From Planotetraspora sp. A-T 1434 (GTDB lineage Bacteria > Actinomycetota > Actinomycetes > Streptosporangiales > Streptosporangiaceae): DNA of 64,000 bases. The stretch covers positions 248,001 to 312,000 of the forward strand of contig NZ_JAOEGB010000001.1 in assembly GCF_025420585.1 (NCBI RefSeq), in the 5' to 3' direction. Positions 42,833 to 51,514 of the stretch are shown here, one piece after another; position 1 is the stretch's first letter, and every line of letters begins with the position of its first letter. The notes below the pieces were generated by a model that saw only the letters and a list, made by a program, of their open reading frames with translations, was not told the origin of the DNA and did not search any database. The translations under genes and the position numbers were made by a program.

Positions 42833-44556
42833 GGCTGCGGCCCGTCCGGAGGGGTCGGCGGGTTCCGATACGCGTCGGCGCTCCCGTGCGGCCCGGCGTT
42901 TCCAGGGGGTGCCGGGTTCCCGTGAGATCCCGCGTCCAGGGGCTGACCGGGGCTCGGGTACGGCCCGGAGGTTCCGTACTGGCCCGGGTTCCCGTAGTGG
43001 CCCGGGTTCCCGTACTGGCCCGGGTTCCCGTACGGCCCGGGGCTCTGGTAGGCGGCTCCGCCCGGGGCGGCGCCGTAGCCGGCTGATCCGGCGGCGTAGG
43101 ACGGATGCCAGAGGTCGTCGACGCTCGCGTGGACCCAGCCCTGCTCCTGGTTCCGCACGGCCGCCGTCTGGAGGACCAGATCGAACGCCTCGGCCCGCAT
43201 CCGGCGGTCGGCGTAGAGCAGGCCGTTCACTCCCGCCTGGATCGGATAGGTGATCATGGCACTCAGCACGCTGCCGACGGCCAGCAGGACCGCCGCGCCG
43301 ACGACGGCTCCGGCCGAGCCCGTCCCGATGACGCCGAGGATCGACCCGCCGATCGAGAACGGCACCGACAGCACGGCCCCGATGATCCCGGCGAGCAGAC
43401 CGGTGAGCAGGAGGATGCCGAGCACCCGCCACGAGTCGCCCTTCACCAGCCTCCACGAGCGGCGCATGGCGTCGATGACACCGCGCCGTTCGAGCACGAT
43501 GGCCGGGGCCGACAGCGCGAACTTGGTGTTGAAGAACAGTACGTAAGGGATGTAGGCGACGATGAAGAGCAGAGCGAAGCCTACGACGGCCCCGACCCCG
43601 CTTCCGTTGCCGTCCCCGAGGCCGCCGGACGATCCGGCCGCGAGCACCAGGGCGATCCCCACCGCGATCGCGATCAGCAGCGGGAGCAGGAGGATGAGCC
43701 CCTGCAGCAGCACCAGCCCGAGCAGGGCCGGAATCCGAGACCTCGACAGCCGCCAGGCCTCGCCGACCGTGATGCGCCCGCCGAAGACCGACCGGCCGAG
43801 CACCCGCGTCAGGATGCCGGTGAGGATCGTCGTGGCCACGAAAGTCATGATCAGGGAGATGAGCGTGCCGAGATACTGGGCCGCGAGCCCTCCGAGCGGG
43901 AAGGTCGCGCTCGTCGCGGACTCCGGGTTGGTGATCAACCCGCCGACCGACCGCAAGTAGATCGCCTGCCCGATCGCGACCGGAAGCGTGGTGATCGCCG
44001 CGACGATCGCCGAGATCCCCAGCGTGGCCTTGGGGTTGGAGCGGATCAGCTTGATCGTGCCGTCGAGGATGTCGCCGAGGGCGAGTGGCCGCAGCGGGAT
44101 GATGCCCGGCCGGGGCGCCTGCGGCGGCCGGTAGCCATATGGGGCGTACGGGCCGGGCGGGTAGGCCCCGTAGCCCGGCTGGCCGTAACCCGGCTGGCCG
44201 CCGTACTGCTGCTGACCGTGAGCCGCTCCGTAGCCCGGCTGGCCGCCGTACTGCTGCTGACCGTAGCCCTGCCCATAACCCTGGCCGTAGCCCTGCCCCG
44301 GACCCTGGCCGTCTGGCCGTCCATAGGGCTGCGCGTACGGCTGGCCGGGCGGTTGCTGCCCCTGCTGGTGGCCCTGTTGCCCGGCCTGCTGAGTGCCATG
44401 CTGTCCGGCGGGCTGGTCTCCGGGGCCCGGTTGGCCATAGGGGCTGCCGGGCCCGCCGGGAGAGGCCCACGACCCTGAGGCCCCGCCGTACGGAGGAGGC
44501 TGGTCGGCCGCCCAGCCGGGAGGCACGTCGGGAGTGGGTTCGGAGCCGTCCGTCAT
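42829..44556 (-). CDS. Multi-span membrane protein (glycerophosphoryl diester phosphodiesterase membrane-domain type)
   Basis: 575 residues. The N-terminal 150 residues are a disordered Pro/Gly/Tyr/Gln segment (YGQGYGQGYGQQQYGG-type repeats). Residues 160-480 contain six or seven membrane segments starting with PLALGDILDGTIKLIRSNPKATLGISAIV, the signature of the family annotated as glycerophosphoryl diester phosphodiesterase membrane domain; no phosphodiesterase catalytic domain is present. The C-terminus is again disordered with NPGQYG repeats. In mycobacteria the homolog (Rv3689) belongs to the same cluster. It is the first gene of the leftward operon DUF4129-DUF4350-moxR-DUF58, reading toward 38.5 kb. 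Confidence 0.8.
   Translation of the reverse strand: MTDGSEPTPDVPPGWAADQPPPYGGASGSWASPGGPGSPYGQPGPGDQPAGQHGTQQAGQQGHQQGQQPPGQPYAQPYGRPDGQGPGQGYGQGYGQGYGQQQYGGQPGYGAAHGQQQYGGQPGYGQPGYGAYPPGPYAPYGYRPPQAPRPGIIPLRPLALGDILDGTIKLIRSNPKATLGISAIVAAITTLPVAIGQAIYLRSVGGLITNPESATSATFPLGGLAAQYLGTLISLIMTFVATTILTGILTRVLGRSVFGGRITVGEAWRLSRSRIPALLGLVLLQGLILLLPLLIAIAVGIALVLAAGSSGGLGDGNGSGVGAVVGFALLFIVAYIPYVLFFNTKFALSAPAIVLERRGVIDAMRRSWRLVKGDSWRVLGILLLTGLLAGIIGAVLSVPFSIGGSILGVIGTGSAGAVVGAAVLLAVGSVLSAMITYPIQAGVNGLLYADRRMRAEAFDLVLQTAAVRNQEQGWVHASVDDLWHPSYAAGSAGYGAAPGGAAYQSPGPYGNPGQYGNPGHYGNPGQYGTSGPYPSPGQPLDAGSHGNPAPPGNAGPHGSADAYRNPPTPPDGPQP
42983..43036 (-). repeat. 18-bp in-frame repeat coding QYGNPG
   Basis: CCCGGGTTCCCGTAGTGG, CCCGGGTTCCCGTACTGG and CCCGGGTTCCCGTACGGC follow each other in 18-bp steps. 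They encode the hexapeptide YGNPGQ/H in the C-terminal tail of the membrane protein. Confidence 0.85.
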
Positions 44557-44886
44557 GCCCCAATCCTGGCATGATGTACGGCCACGTGCAGCGGGAGTGA
44601 TCGAGTGGCCACGAACACTGCAAACGTCGCGCTCAGGCCGTGATCAGAAAGCAGTGAGGGATGGCCGGAAGGCCGCGTCTGAGCGCAGACTTGGACCGTG
44701 ACATCACCATGGGATGCTCTGTCCAGTGGCCGTATCTGGTCAGGACATCGCGCGTTCCCCCCAGCGCGCCTAAACTGCATCCTTTGTCATGGTCGTGTAT
44801 CACCTAAGTGGTGGCCACCGGTAACCTTCGGATGAACCCGTGATAAACGCCCAAATCTCCCAAACGCGTAGAACGAATGAGGGGCC
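44557..44886. other. Divergent promoter region, 330 bp
   Basis: This space separates the leftward seven-gene membrane cluster from rightward mtrA. The segment 44765-44870 is relatively AT-rich (GTATCACCTAAGTGG, GTGATAAACGCCCAAATCTCC) and probably carries the mtrA promoter; GAGGGG lies just before the mtrA ATG. No gene or strong hairpin was seen. MtrA autoregulation is known in related bacteria but no clear site was identified here. Confidence 0.45.
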
Positions 44887-45564
44887 ATGAAAGGACGCGT
44901 GCTGGTCGTCGACGACGACGCCGCTCTCGCCGAGATGCTCGGCATCGTGTTGCGCGGGGAGGGTTTTGAGCCGTCTTTCGTGTCCGATGGCGACAAGGCG
45001 CTCGACGCGTTCCGGGACACCCGGCCGGACCTGGTTCTTCTCGACCTCATGCTTCCCGGCGCCGACGGCATCGACGTGTGCCGCCGCATCCGGGCAGAGT
45101 CCGGGGTCCCCATCGTCATGCTGACGGCGAAGAGCGACACGATCGACGTGGTGCTCGGCCTGGAGTCCGGCGCCGACGACTACATCGTCAAGCCGTTCAA
45201 GCCCAAGGAACTGGTCGCCCGCGTCCGCGCGCGGCTCCGCCGCACCGACGAGCCGACCCCCGAGATCCTCCAGATCGGCGACATCACGATCGATGTCGCC
45301 GGCCACAGCGTCAAGCGCGGCGAGGAGACCATCAACCTCACGCCGCTGGAGTTCGACCTGCTGGTCGCCCTGGCCCGCAAGCCGCGCCAGGTGTTCACCC
45401 GCGAGGTCCTCCTGGAGCAGGTGTGGGGCTACCGGCACGCGGCCGACACCCGTCTCGTGAACGTGCACGTCCAGCGGCTCCGCGCCAAGATCGAGAAGGA
45501 CCCCGAGCACCCCGAGATCGTGGTGACGGTCCGCGGCGTGGGCTACAAGGCCGGTCCCGCCTAG
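44887..45564 (+). CDS. mtrA: Response regulator MtrA
   Basis: 225 residues, OmpR family. Receiver domain with D9-D10-D11 acidic pocket, phosphorylation site D53 (LVLLDLMLPGADGIDVC), VMLTAKSD and DYIVKPFKPKELVARV. The C-terminal winged helix (INLTPLEFDLLVALARKPRQ, VLLEQVWGYRHAADTRLVNVHVQRLRAKIE) ends VVTVRGVGYKAG. The sequence is nearly that of mycobacterial and Streptomyces MtrA. It controls cell-wall hydrolases, division and development. mtrB starts 16 bp later and lpqB overlaps mtrB: the conserved mtrAB-lpqB operon. Confidence 0.98.
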   Translation: MKGRVLVVDDDAALAEMLGIVLRGEGFEPSFVSDGDKALDAFRDTRPDLVLLDLMLPGADGIDVCRRIRAESGVPIVMLTAKSDTIDVVLGLESGADDYIVKPFKPKELVARVRARLRRTDEPTPEILQIGDITIDVAGHSVKRGEETINLTPLEFDLLVALARKPRQVFTREVLLEQVWGYRHAADTRLVNVHVQRLRAKIEKDPEHPEIVVTVRGVGYKAGPA

Positions 45565-45579
45565 CCTCCCGGCACGACG

Positions 45580-47373
45580 ATGCCCGCCCCCGCGAAGACG
45601 AGGCCGCGCCGCAGGACACCGCGCCAGATCGCGCGCGGCGTCCGCAGGCGCGCCCGGCGCGGCGTGGGCACCGTGCGGCGAGTCTGGCGGCGCTCACTCC
45701 AGCTCCGGGTCGTCACGAGCACTCTGGTGCTGTCGATGGCCGTGGTCGCGGTGCTGGGCGTCTTCCTGATGCAGTCGATCGTCACCTCGGTGCTCAAGGG
45801 AAGCGAGCTGGCCGCGCTCCAGGAGTCTCGGGCCAACATCGCGACCGCGAGCGGCTATCTGGCCCCGCCGTTGGTCGAGGCGGGCGACCCGTCGCAGGAC
45901 AACGGCTCGGGCGGCCAGACCGGAAACCCGGTCGAGGAGGCGGCGAACGCGCTGGTCACCAGGGCCGGGGGCCGCTACGACGTGGTCATCTTCAACGACG
46001 CGGGCGTCGGCGCCGGGCGGGCTTCGGGGAACCTCGACTACGGGAGCGTCCCCGACAGGCTGCGGGCCAAAGTCCAGGCGAGCGACGAGGAGGGCAAGCT
46101 CTGGAAGCAGCCATGCACGCTGAGGTATCTGGGGAAGAAGCGGCCCGAGGCGGGAATCGTCGTCGGCGCCCGGGTGAACGGCAGCTACGAGATCTACCAC
46201 CTCTTTCCCCTGGGCGAGGAGGAGAGGACCCTCTACGCCGTCCAGCGCATGCTGATCGGGGTCGGCGTCGCCCTGGTGCTGCTGCTCGCAGCCATCGCCT
46301 ACCTGGTCACCCGGCAGGTGGTCACTCCCGTACGGCTGGCACGGCAGGCCGCGGAACGGCTGGCGGCCGGGCGGCTCGAGGAGCGGCTCAGGGTCCGCGG
46401 TGAGGACGACCTCGCCCGGCTCGCCACGTCGTTCAACGAGATGGCGTCCAACCTGGCCGTGAAGATCCACCAGCTTGAGGAGCTGTCACAGGTCCAGCGG
46501 CAGTTCGTCTCCGACGTCTCCCACGAGCTGCGTACGCCGCTGACGACCGTCCGGATGGCCGCCGACCTGCTGTACGAGAGCCGGGAGGACTTCGATGCCC
46601 CCGCCGCCCGGTCGGCCGAGCTCATGCAGAACCAGCTTGAGCGGTTCGAGTCGATGCTCGCCGACCTGCTGGAGATCAGCCGGTACGACGCCGGGGCGGC
46701 GACTCTGGACGTCGAGTCCGTCGACATGCGCGACGTCGTCCTGCGCGCGGTCGGCGACTCCGAGGCACTGGCCGAACGGCAGGCCACCCGGTTCGAGCTC
46801 CGCCTGCCCAGCGAGCCGTGCATGGCCGAGGTGGACAGCCGCCGGGTCGAGCGCATCCTGCGCAACCTGCTGTTCAACGCCATCGAGCACGGCGAGGGCC
46901 GGGACATCGTCGTCACGCTCGGGGCCGACCGTGACGCGGTCGCGGTAGCCGTACGGGACCATGGGGTCGGGCTGAAGCCCGGCGAGGAGAACCTGGTCTT
47001 CGATCGCTTCTGGCGGGCGGACCCCTCGCGGGCGCGGACGATCGGCGGCACCGGCCTCGGCCTGGCCATCTCGCGCGAGGACGCCATCCTGCACGGCGGC
47101 TGGCTGCAGGCCTGGGGCCTGCCCGGAGAGGGCACCCAGTTCCGCCTGTCACTGCCCCGGGTCGCGGGCTCCGACCTGAAGGGATCGCCGCTGCCGCTGG
47201 TGCCGCCGGAGGTCGAGATGCGCCGCACCTGGCGGACCCACGTCACTCCGGCCCTCTCGCCGGTGGCCGTCGCGGTCTCCGAAGTCGGCGTGAGACTGCA
47301 GGACCACGCGGCCTCGGACATCGGCATGAGGTCGCAGGAAAGCACGGACCCGGGCGGCTTCAATGTGGACTAA
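45580..47373 (+). CDS. mtrB: Sensor histidine kinase MtrB
   Basis: 597 residues. A basic N-terminus leads into membrane span 1 (VVTSTLVLSMAVVAVLGVFL, about 45-64), an extracytoplasmic sensor loop to residue about 220, span 2 (LIGVGVALVLLLAAIAYLVT) and a HAMP domain (PVRLARQAAERLAAGRLEER). DHp: FVSDVSHELRTPLTTVRMAA with phospho-acceptor His315. HATPase: LRNLLFNAIEHGEG (N), VRDHGVGLKPGEE (G1) and GGTGLGLAISR (G2). The cytoplasmic tail after residue 530 is variable. Together with MtrA and the lipoprotein LpqB it couples envelope state to cell-wall and developmental genes. Confidence 0.97.
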   Translation: MPAPAKTRPRRRTPRQIARGVRRRARRGVGTVRRVWRRSLQLRVVTSTLVLSMAVVAVLGVFLMQSIVTSVLKGSELAALQESRANIATASGYLAPPLVEAGDPSQDNGSGGQTGNPVEEAANALVTRAGGRYDVVIFNDAGVGAGRASGNLDYGSVPDRLRAKVQASDEEGKLWKQPCTLRYLGKKRPEAGIVVGARVNGSYEIYHLFPLGEEERTLYAVQRMLIGVGVALVLLLAAIAYLVTRQVVTPVRLARQAAERLAAGRLEERLRVRGEDDLARLATSFNEMASNLAVKIHQLEELSQVQRQFVSDVSHELRTPLTTVRMAADLLYESREDFDAPAARSAELMQNQLERFESMLADLLEISRYDAGAATLDVESVDMRDVVLRAVGDSEALAERQATRFELRLPSEPCMAEVDSRRVERILRNLLFNAIEHGEGRDIVVTLGADRDAVAVAVRDHGVGLKPGEENLVFDRFWRADPSRARTIGGTGLGLAISREDAILHGGWLQAWGLPGEGTQFRLSLPRVAGSDLKGSPLPLVPPEVEMRRTWRTHVTPALSPVAVAVSEVGVRLQDHAASDIGMRSQESTDPGGFNVD

Positions 47374-49105
47374 CAGGGCCGTCGTCGTGGGTGTCGCCCT
47401 GACCCTGGTCTCCGGCGGGTGCGCCATCGTGCCCACGAGCGGCAGCCCCCGGGCCGCCGAGGAGGACAACAGCCGGGACACGCTCAGCCAGCCGTATGTC
47501 CGCATGATCGCCGAGCGGCCCAAGAAAGACGCCTCGCCGTCGGACATCGTCAAGGGCTTCCAGTCCGCGATGGCGAGCTTCGACGACTCCAGCCTCGCGA
47601 TCGCCCGGCTGTACCTCACCCCCGACTCGGCCCAGAAGTGGAACCCGGGGGAGGAGACGAGGATCTACGAGGGAAAGGTGTCGGAGAAGGCCGCCCCGGA
47701 CCCCAAGGACCGGGACGCCACCGTGACGCTCAAGGGCAACGCGGTCGCCACCATCGACCCGGAGGGCCGCTACATGCCCACGTCCGGCGAGGTGGTCCAG
47801 ACATTCACACTGGTCAAGGTCGAAACCCAGTGGCGGATCCTCTCGCCGCCCAACGCGCGGCTGTTGTCGGCCGACGATCTCAAGCGGGCCTACCGGAAGA
47901 TCGACCTCTACTACCCTCCGGCCACCCGCGTCACCGGGCTCGTGGCCGACCGGGTGTGGGTGCCGATCGATCCCAGCTCGGGGGTCCCGGAGACGCGCGT
48001 CCGGAGGCTGCTCGGCGGCCCGACCAGGTCGATCAGAGACGCGGTGAGCAGCGCGTTCCCGAGCGGCACCGAGCTCAACCAGATCACCGTCGAGGGCGAC
48101 ACCGTCGTCGTGGATTTCTCCCCCGCCGTGGAGTCCGTCTCCTCTGACCGGATCGACGCGATGGAGGCGCAGCTCGCCTGGACCCTGCGGGATCTGGTGA
48201 CGGGCAGGACCATCGAGATCCGGGTCAACGGGGAGCCGTTCCGAGGGTCCGGGCTGCGGTTCAAGCCGACGGACTACGCCCAGTTCGACCCGGATGTGCT
48301 GCCCGCCAAGCCGCAGGCGTACTACATGCAGGGCGGCAAGTTCCACTGGGTGAAGGACAACGGCGGAGGCGACCTGGTCCTCGGCGCGGCGGGTGAGCAG
48401 GCCACGAAGTTCTCCTTCCCGGCGGTGTCGGGCGAGTTCCCGGCCAGGGTCGCGGCGCTGGTCAACGGCAACGGCGTGTACGTCGCGGACATGGCCGGCG
48501 GCAGCCAGTGGCAGCGCTGGATCGCCGGCAAGGGCCTCACACCGCCCTCATGGGACCGCTACCGCTACGTCTGGTCCGCCGAGCGGGCGGACAACGAGAC
48601 GCGAGTGTGGCAGGCGTACGAAGGCCAGGCGCGTCGCGTCATCATCCCGGCGGATCTCGCGACGGGCCGCATCATCGCCCTGCGGGTGTCCCGTGACGGC
48701 GCCCGGATCGCGATGAAGACGGACAGCGGCCTCGGCGCCGAGGTCAAGATCGGCACCATCGTCAGGGTCGGCCAGCAGGCGAGGATCGACAACGTCCAGA
48801 CGCTCGTCGGGCCCGACAGCGGGCAGGACATCGTGGACATCGCCTGGCAGAACTCCGCCGAGCTGCTTGTCCTCTCCAAGGGCAAGGGCGGCCAGCAGCT
48901 GGCCAAGTGGTCCGTCATGGAGGGCATGGCGGCCGACACGGTCATCAGGCTGGACCCGCAGACCAAGATCGACTCGATCGTCGGCGCGCCCGACCACGTC
49001 CTCGCCGACGGCGACGGCGAGGTGCGGACCTACAGCGTCGAGAAGAGGGCCTGGACGGCGCTGGAAAAGGACGGCGCCACCACCCCCGTCTACCCTCTCG
49101 GCTGA
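47363..49105 (+). CDS. lpqB: Lipoprotein LpqB
   Basis: 580 residues from ATG 47363, overlapping the end of mtrB by 11 bp. Signal peptide with lipobox LVSGGC (Cys about residue 19) marks a membrane lipoprotein. The N-terminal GerMN domain is seen at about 195-290 (VWVPIDPSSGVPETRVRRLLGGPTRS, then DTVVVDFSPAVES). A beta-propeller-like C-terminal part follows (GVYVADMAGGSQWQRWI, VIIPADLATGRIIALRVSRDGARIAMKT). LpqB interacts with the MtrB sensor domain in mycobacteria and streptomycetes. Its place at the end of the operon is conserved. Confidence 0.97.
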   Translation: MWTNRAVVVGVALTLVSGGCAIVPTSGSPRAAEEDNSRDTLSQPYVRMIAERPKKDASPSDIVKGFQSAMASFDDSSLAIARLYLTPDSAQKWNPGEETRIYEGKVSEKAAPDPKDRDATVTLKGNAVATIDPEGRYMPTSGEVVQTFTLVKVETQWRILSPPNARLLSADDLKRAYRKIDLYYPPATRVTGLVADRVWVPIDPSSGVPETRVRRLLGGPTRSIRDAVSSAFPSGTELNQITVEGDTVVVDFSPAVESVSSDRIDAMEAQLAWTLRDLVTGRTIEIRVNGEPFRGSGLRFKPTDYAQFDPDVLPAKPQAYYMQGGKFHWVKDNGGGDLVLGAAGEQATKFSFPAVSGEFPARVAALVNGNGVYVADMAGGSQWQRWIAGKGLTPPSWDRYRYVWSAERADNETRVWQAYEGQARRVIIPADLATGRIIALRVSRDGARIAMKTDSGLGAEVKIGTIVRVGQQARIDNVQTLVGPDSGQDIVDIAWQNSAELLVLSKGKGGQQLAKWSVMEGMAADTVIRLDPQTKIDSIVGAPDHVLADGDGEVRTYSVEKRAWTALEKDGATTPVYPLG

Positions 49106-49245
49106 CCCCTCCCGAGCCCGGCCGCCGCCACGCAGGCCCCCGGCGCGGCTTCGGCTGCGCCCTCGCGCCCCGTCGCTTCAGCCCGCTCTGCTCGGGACGC
49201 TTCGGCGGCGGCTGTTCTGTCGGTGGGGGCTGGCATGGTGGGCAC

Positions 49246-49992
49246 GTGCTGGGGGCGCTTCTCGATCTGATCCTTCCGCCGAGCTGCGCCGGATGCGGCG
49301 AGCCGGGGTCCGTGGCCTGTTCCTCCTGTACGGCGGAGCTCATGTGGGATCCGGCTCCGCGCCCGCCCGATCCACCGCCACCGGGCCTGCCGGAATGCTG
49401 GTCGGCGACCGGCTACGACGGCGCGGCCCGCCGCATGATCCTCGCCTACAAGGAGCGCGGCCGTACGGCTCTCGCGCCTCTCCTGGGGGACTGCCTGGCG
49501 GGGGTGGCGGCCGCGGCTCTCGACGGGTGGGCCGGTCCCGTCGCGCTCGTCCCCGTGCCGAGCGCCCGTGTGGCCTCACGGAGGCGCGGCCACGATCACG
49601 TCCGGGTGGTCGCGGCGGCGGCCGCCGGGAGACTGCGCGAGCGGGGCATGCGGGTTTCCCTTCTCCCGGCCCTCCGGCAGGCGAGGCGGGTGGCCGACCA
49701 GGCGGGGCTCAGCTCCACTCAGCGTGCCGCCAACCTGTCCGGCGCCTTCCAGGTCGGAAGCGGCCGTCCGGGGCTGCGCCGTCCTCCTCAGGGCCGTCCA
49801 GCGGCCGTCGTGCTGGTCGACGACGTCGTCACCACGGGCGCCACGCTGGCGGAGGCGGCCCGGGTGCTGCGCGCCGCCGGCGCGCAGGTGCCCTTCGCGG
49901 TCACCGTGGCCGCTACACGGAGAAAAGCGGCGACCAGGAAACCGGCGGCACAAGCCGCGACACGCCGGGAATGGTCAAATTCCGGACCATGA
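49246..49992 (+). CDS. ComF family phosphoribosyltransferase-like protein
   Basis: 248 residues from GTG 49246, with GGTGGG upstream. N-terminal zinc-finger-like cysteines (LPPSCAGCGEPGSVACSSC, four Cys). Middle strand AVALVPVPSARVASRRRGHDH-type segment and RVADQAGLSSTQRAANLSGAF, then the PRPP loop VVLVDDVVTTGATLAEAARVL (about residues 187-207). ComF/ComFC proteins resemble purine phosphoribosyltransferases and assist DNA uptake in competent bacteria; in actinobacteria their role is unclear. The position upstream of hpf, with a long structured gap, is conserved. Confidence 0.9.
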   Translation: MLGALLDLILPPSCAGCGEPGSVACSSCTAELMWDPAPRPPDPPPPGLPECWSATGYDGAARRMILAYKERGRTALAPLLGDCLAGVAAAALDGWAGPVALVPVPSARVASRRRGHDHVRVVAAAAAGRLRERGMRVSLLPALRQARRVADQAGLSSTQRAANLSGAFQVGSGRPGLRRPPQGRPAAVVLVDDVVTTGATLAEAARVLRAAGAQVPFAVTVAATRRKAATRKPAAQAATRREWSNSGP

Positions 49993-50187
49993 CGCAGAGT
50001 AAAGATGGGCCCAAATCCCGACCTGACCGGCAGGACACATGTCTGTGCCGACGTCGCGGCGAACGCCCTGTTCACAGGAGACGAGAACCCCCGGCTCCGG
50101 GGGAATTCGCAATGGCGGGCCCCCTTCCGGGCCGACCGGAATCTCACTCGAACGTCACGCAAAGTGATCGTTTCATCGATCTCCTGG

Positions 50188-50216
50188 CTGACATTCGGTC
50201 CGCCAAGGACTAGCGT
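50188..50216 (+). promoter_or_regulatory. Sigma70-type promoter for the hpf leader
   Basis: CTGACA (50188-50193) and TAGCGT (50211-50216) resemble -35 and -10 elements with the standard 17-bp spacing. Transcription would start near 50223, giving a leader of about 310 bases before the hpf start. Confidence 0.5.
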
Positions 50217-50221
50217 TCAGA

Positions 50222-50531
50222 CATGGCACCCGTTCGGGTCCGTGGTTGCGCCGGACCGCCCCCCGACAGGGGATCGGTCTGGCTAGCCGATGCCAGCCGC
50301 AGGCGAAACGGCCCACGTAAGGCGACTCTTGGTCGACCGATCACGGTGCGGCTTAGAGGTAAGTCCTGCCCTCCCGGGGGTCCAGATGTCCCCCGCCAGA
50401 GGAGAAGGGCAGTAGTGGCAAGTGAGCCGCGAACCCCTCAGCAGGCGGATGTGGGGACGAAGACCAGGTCGGCCGGACGGGTGCTTCCAAGCGCCGTGCA
50501 CCACAGTCGAGATGCGAAGGGGGGGCTTTGC
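50222..50531 (+). ncRNA. Highly structured leader between comF and hpf (candidate raiA-motif RNA)
   Basis: Several helices can be drawn by eye. GACCG and CGGTC enclose a CCCC-GACA-GGGG type hairpin (about 50254-50279). ATCGG and CCGAT form the next hairpin (about 50273-50292). AGCCGC (50295-50300) pairs with GCGGCT (50348-50353). CTGCCCT (50366-50372) pairs with AGGGCAG (50406-50412), enclosing the perfect CGGGGG-N9-CCCCCG hairpin at 50375-50395. The last helix sequesters a GGAGAAGGG that could otherwise act as a ribosome-binding site for a GTG at 50415. A conserved RNA called the raiA motif is known from Actinobacteria and Firmicutes upstream of raiA/hpf, often after comF. Context and size fit; covariance support is missing. 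Confidence 0.5.
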
Positions 50532-51203
50532 GTGGACATCATCGTCAAGGGACGGCACACCGGAGTGAGTGACCGATTCCGTGATCATGTGGCTACCAAG
50601 CTGGCCAGAATCGAACGACTGGACAACAAGCTCATCCGAGTGGATGTGGAGGTCTCCAAGGAACCCAACCACCGGCTGAGCGGCCAGCGGGAACGGGTGG
50701 AGCTGACCATCCACTCGCGCGGGCCCGCGATCAGGGCGGAGGCGTCGGCGGACGACCGGTTCTCCGCACTGGACATCGCGCTCGGCAAGCTGGAGGAGCG
50801 CCTCCGGCGGCTCAGCGACCGGCGCAAGATCCATCACGGGAAGAACTGCCCTCCGTCGGTCGCCGAGCTCACCGCCGTGACCGGCGACAGCCAGGTGGCC
50901 GTGGAGCCCCAGTGGGCGCCCGAGCCCGAGCCGGTCCCCGCGATCGAGATCGAGATCACCGAAGAGCGGAACGAGTACGCGGAGTCGTCCATCGTTCCGA
51001 TCGAGATGGACGGCGACGGGCCGCTCGTCGTCCGCGAGAAGTTCCACCCGGCCGACCCTATGACGATTGATCAGGCCCTCCTCGAGATGGAGCTTGTGGG
51101 CCACGACTTCTACCTGTTCCGTGACAAGGAAGGCGGGCAGCCCTGCGTCGTCTACCGGCGGCGCGGCTACCACTACGGCCTTCTGAGACTGGTCGAGAGC
51201 TAG
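50532..51203 (+). CDS. hpf: Ribosome hibernation promoting factor, long form
   Basis: 223 residues from GTG 50532, with AAGGGGGG upstream. In-frame GTG 50415 has a good ribosome-binding site but would add 39 residues of atypical composition encoded by the structured leader. N-terminal domain DIIVKGRHTGVSDRFRDHVATKLARIERL (residues 2-105) is the S30AE fold that binds the decoding centre. A linker rich in Glu/Pro leads to the C-terminal dimerisation domain (VVREKFHPADPMTIDQALLEMELVGHDFYLFRDKEGG, YHYGLLRLVES), which drives 100S ribosome dimers. Long HPF is the common form in actinobacteria and acts in dormancy. It is followed by a row of hairpins. Confidence 0.95.
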   Translation: MDIIVKGRHTGVSDRFRDHVATKLARIERLDNKLIRVDVEVSKEPNHRLSGQRERVELTIHSRGPAIRAEASADDRFSALDIALGKLEERLRRLSDRRKIHHGKNCPPSVAELTAVTGDSQVAVEPQWAPEPEPVPAIEIEITEERNEYAESSIVPIEMDGDGPLVVREKFHPADPMTIDQALLEMELVGHDFYLFRDKEGGQPCVVYRRRGYHYGLLRLVES

Positions 51204-51514
51204 CCACTCGTTCGCGTCCGGCTGATGACGCCCTGCCGGGCGCGGTCCGGAGAGCGCCCCGCTATGCGGGTGCTCCATCCGCGTTCGCCGGCCGGAGGTT
51301 CCGCTCCGGCCTCTTCCTCCGCCTCGCGACGCGTTCATCCGGATCCGCGCCCTGACGGGCACTCGTTCGCCGGACCGTCCTCAGCCGTTCTCGTGGCGCG
51401 CGACCCGTGGCTAAACCACGGGTCCGCGCGTTCCGTTGCGACGAAGATCCTCTTCCACCCCGGAACCGTGTAATGATGGCGATCCAGCGTCCTTGGCCCC
51501 CGCAAGGAGGTTCC
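51204..51514. terminator. Row of three stem-loops between hpf and the response-regulator gene
   Basis: CCCGC-TAT-GCGGG (51258-51270); GGCCGGAG (51290-51297) with CTCCGGCC (51304-51311); and GACCCGTGG (51402-51410) with CCACGGGTC (51416-51424) over the loop CTAAA. All stems are perfect. None is followed by a long T run. They probably end hpf transcription and shield the next gene, which has its own strong AAGGAGG site at 51504. No gene was found in this 311-bp stretch. Confidence 0.6.

Noticed and set aside
42194-44623. One 809-codon leftward gene covering DUF4129 and upstream
   Set aside because: Only its last 212 codons look like real protein; the rest is a shadow of the membrane protein in another frame, and a GTG at 42832 with a GTGA overlap gives the proper start.
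50005-50286. 93-codon gene upstream of hpf
   Set aside because: No ribosome-binding site, no recognisable motif, weak codon bias; it overlaps the promoter and structured leader.
50415-50531. 39-residue N-terminal extension of HPF from GTG 50415
   Set aside because: Although GGAGAAGGG precedes it, composition is unlike the rest of the protein, family members begin at the DIIVKG strand, and the region pairs in the leader RNA. Kept only as an alternative.
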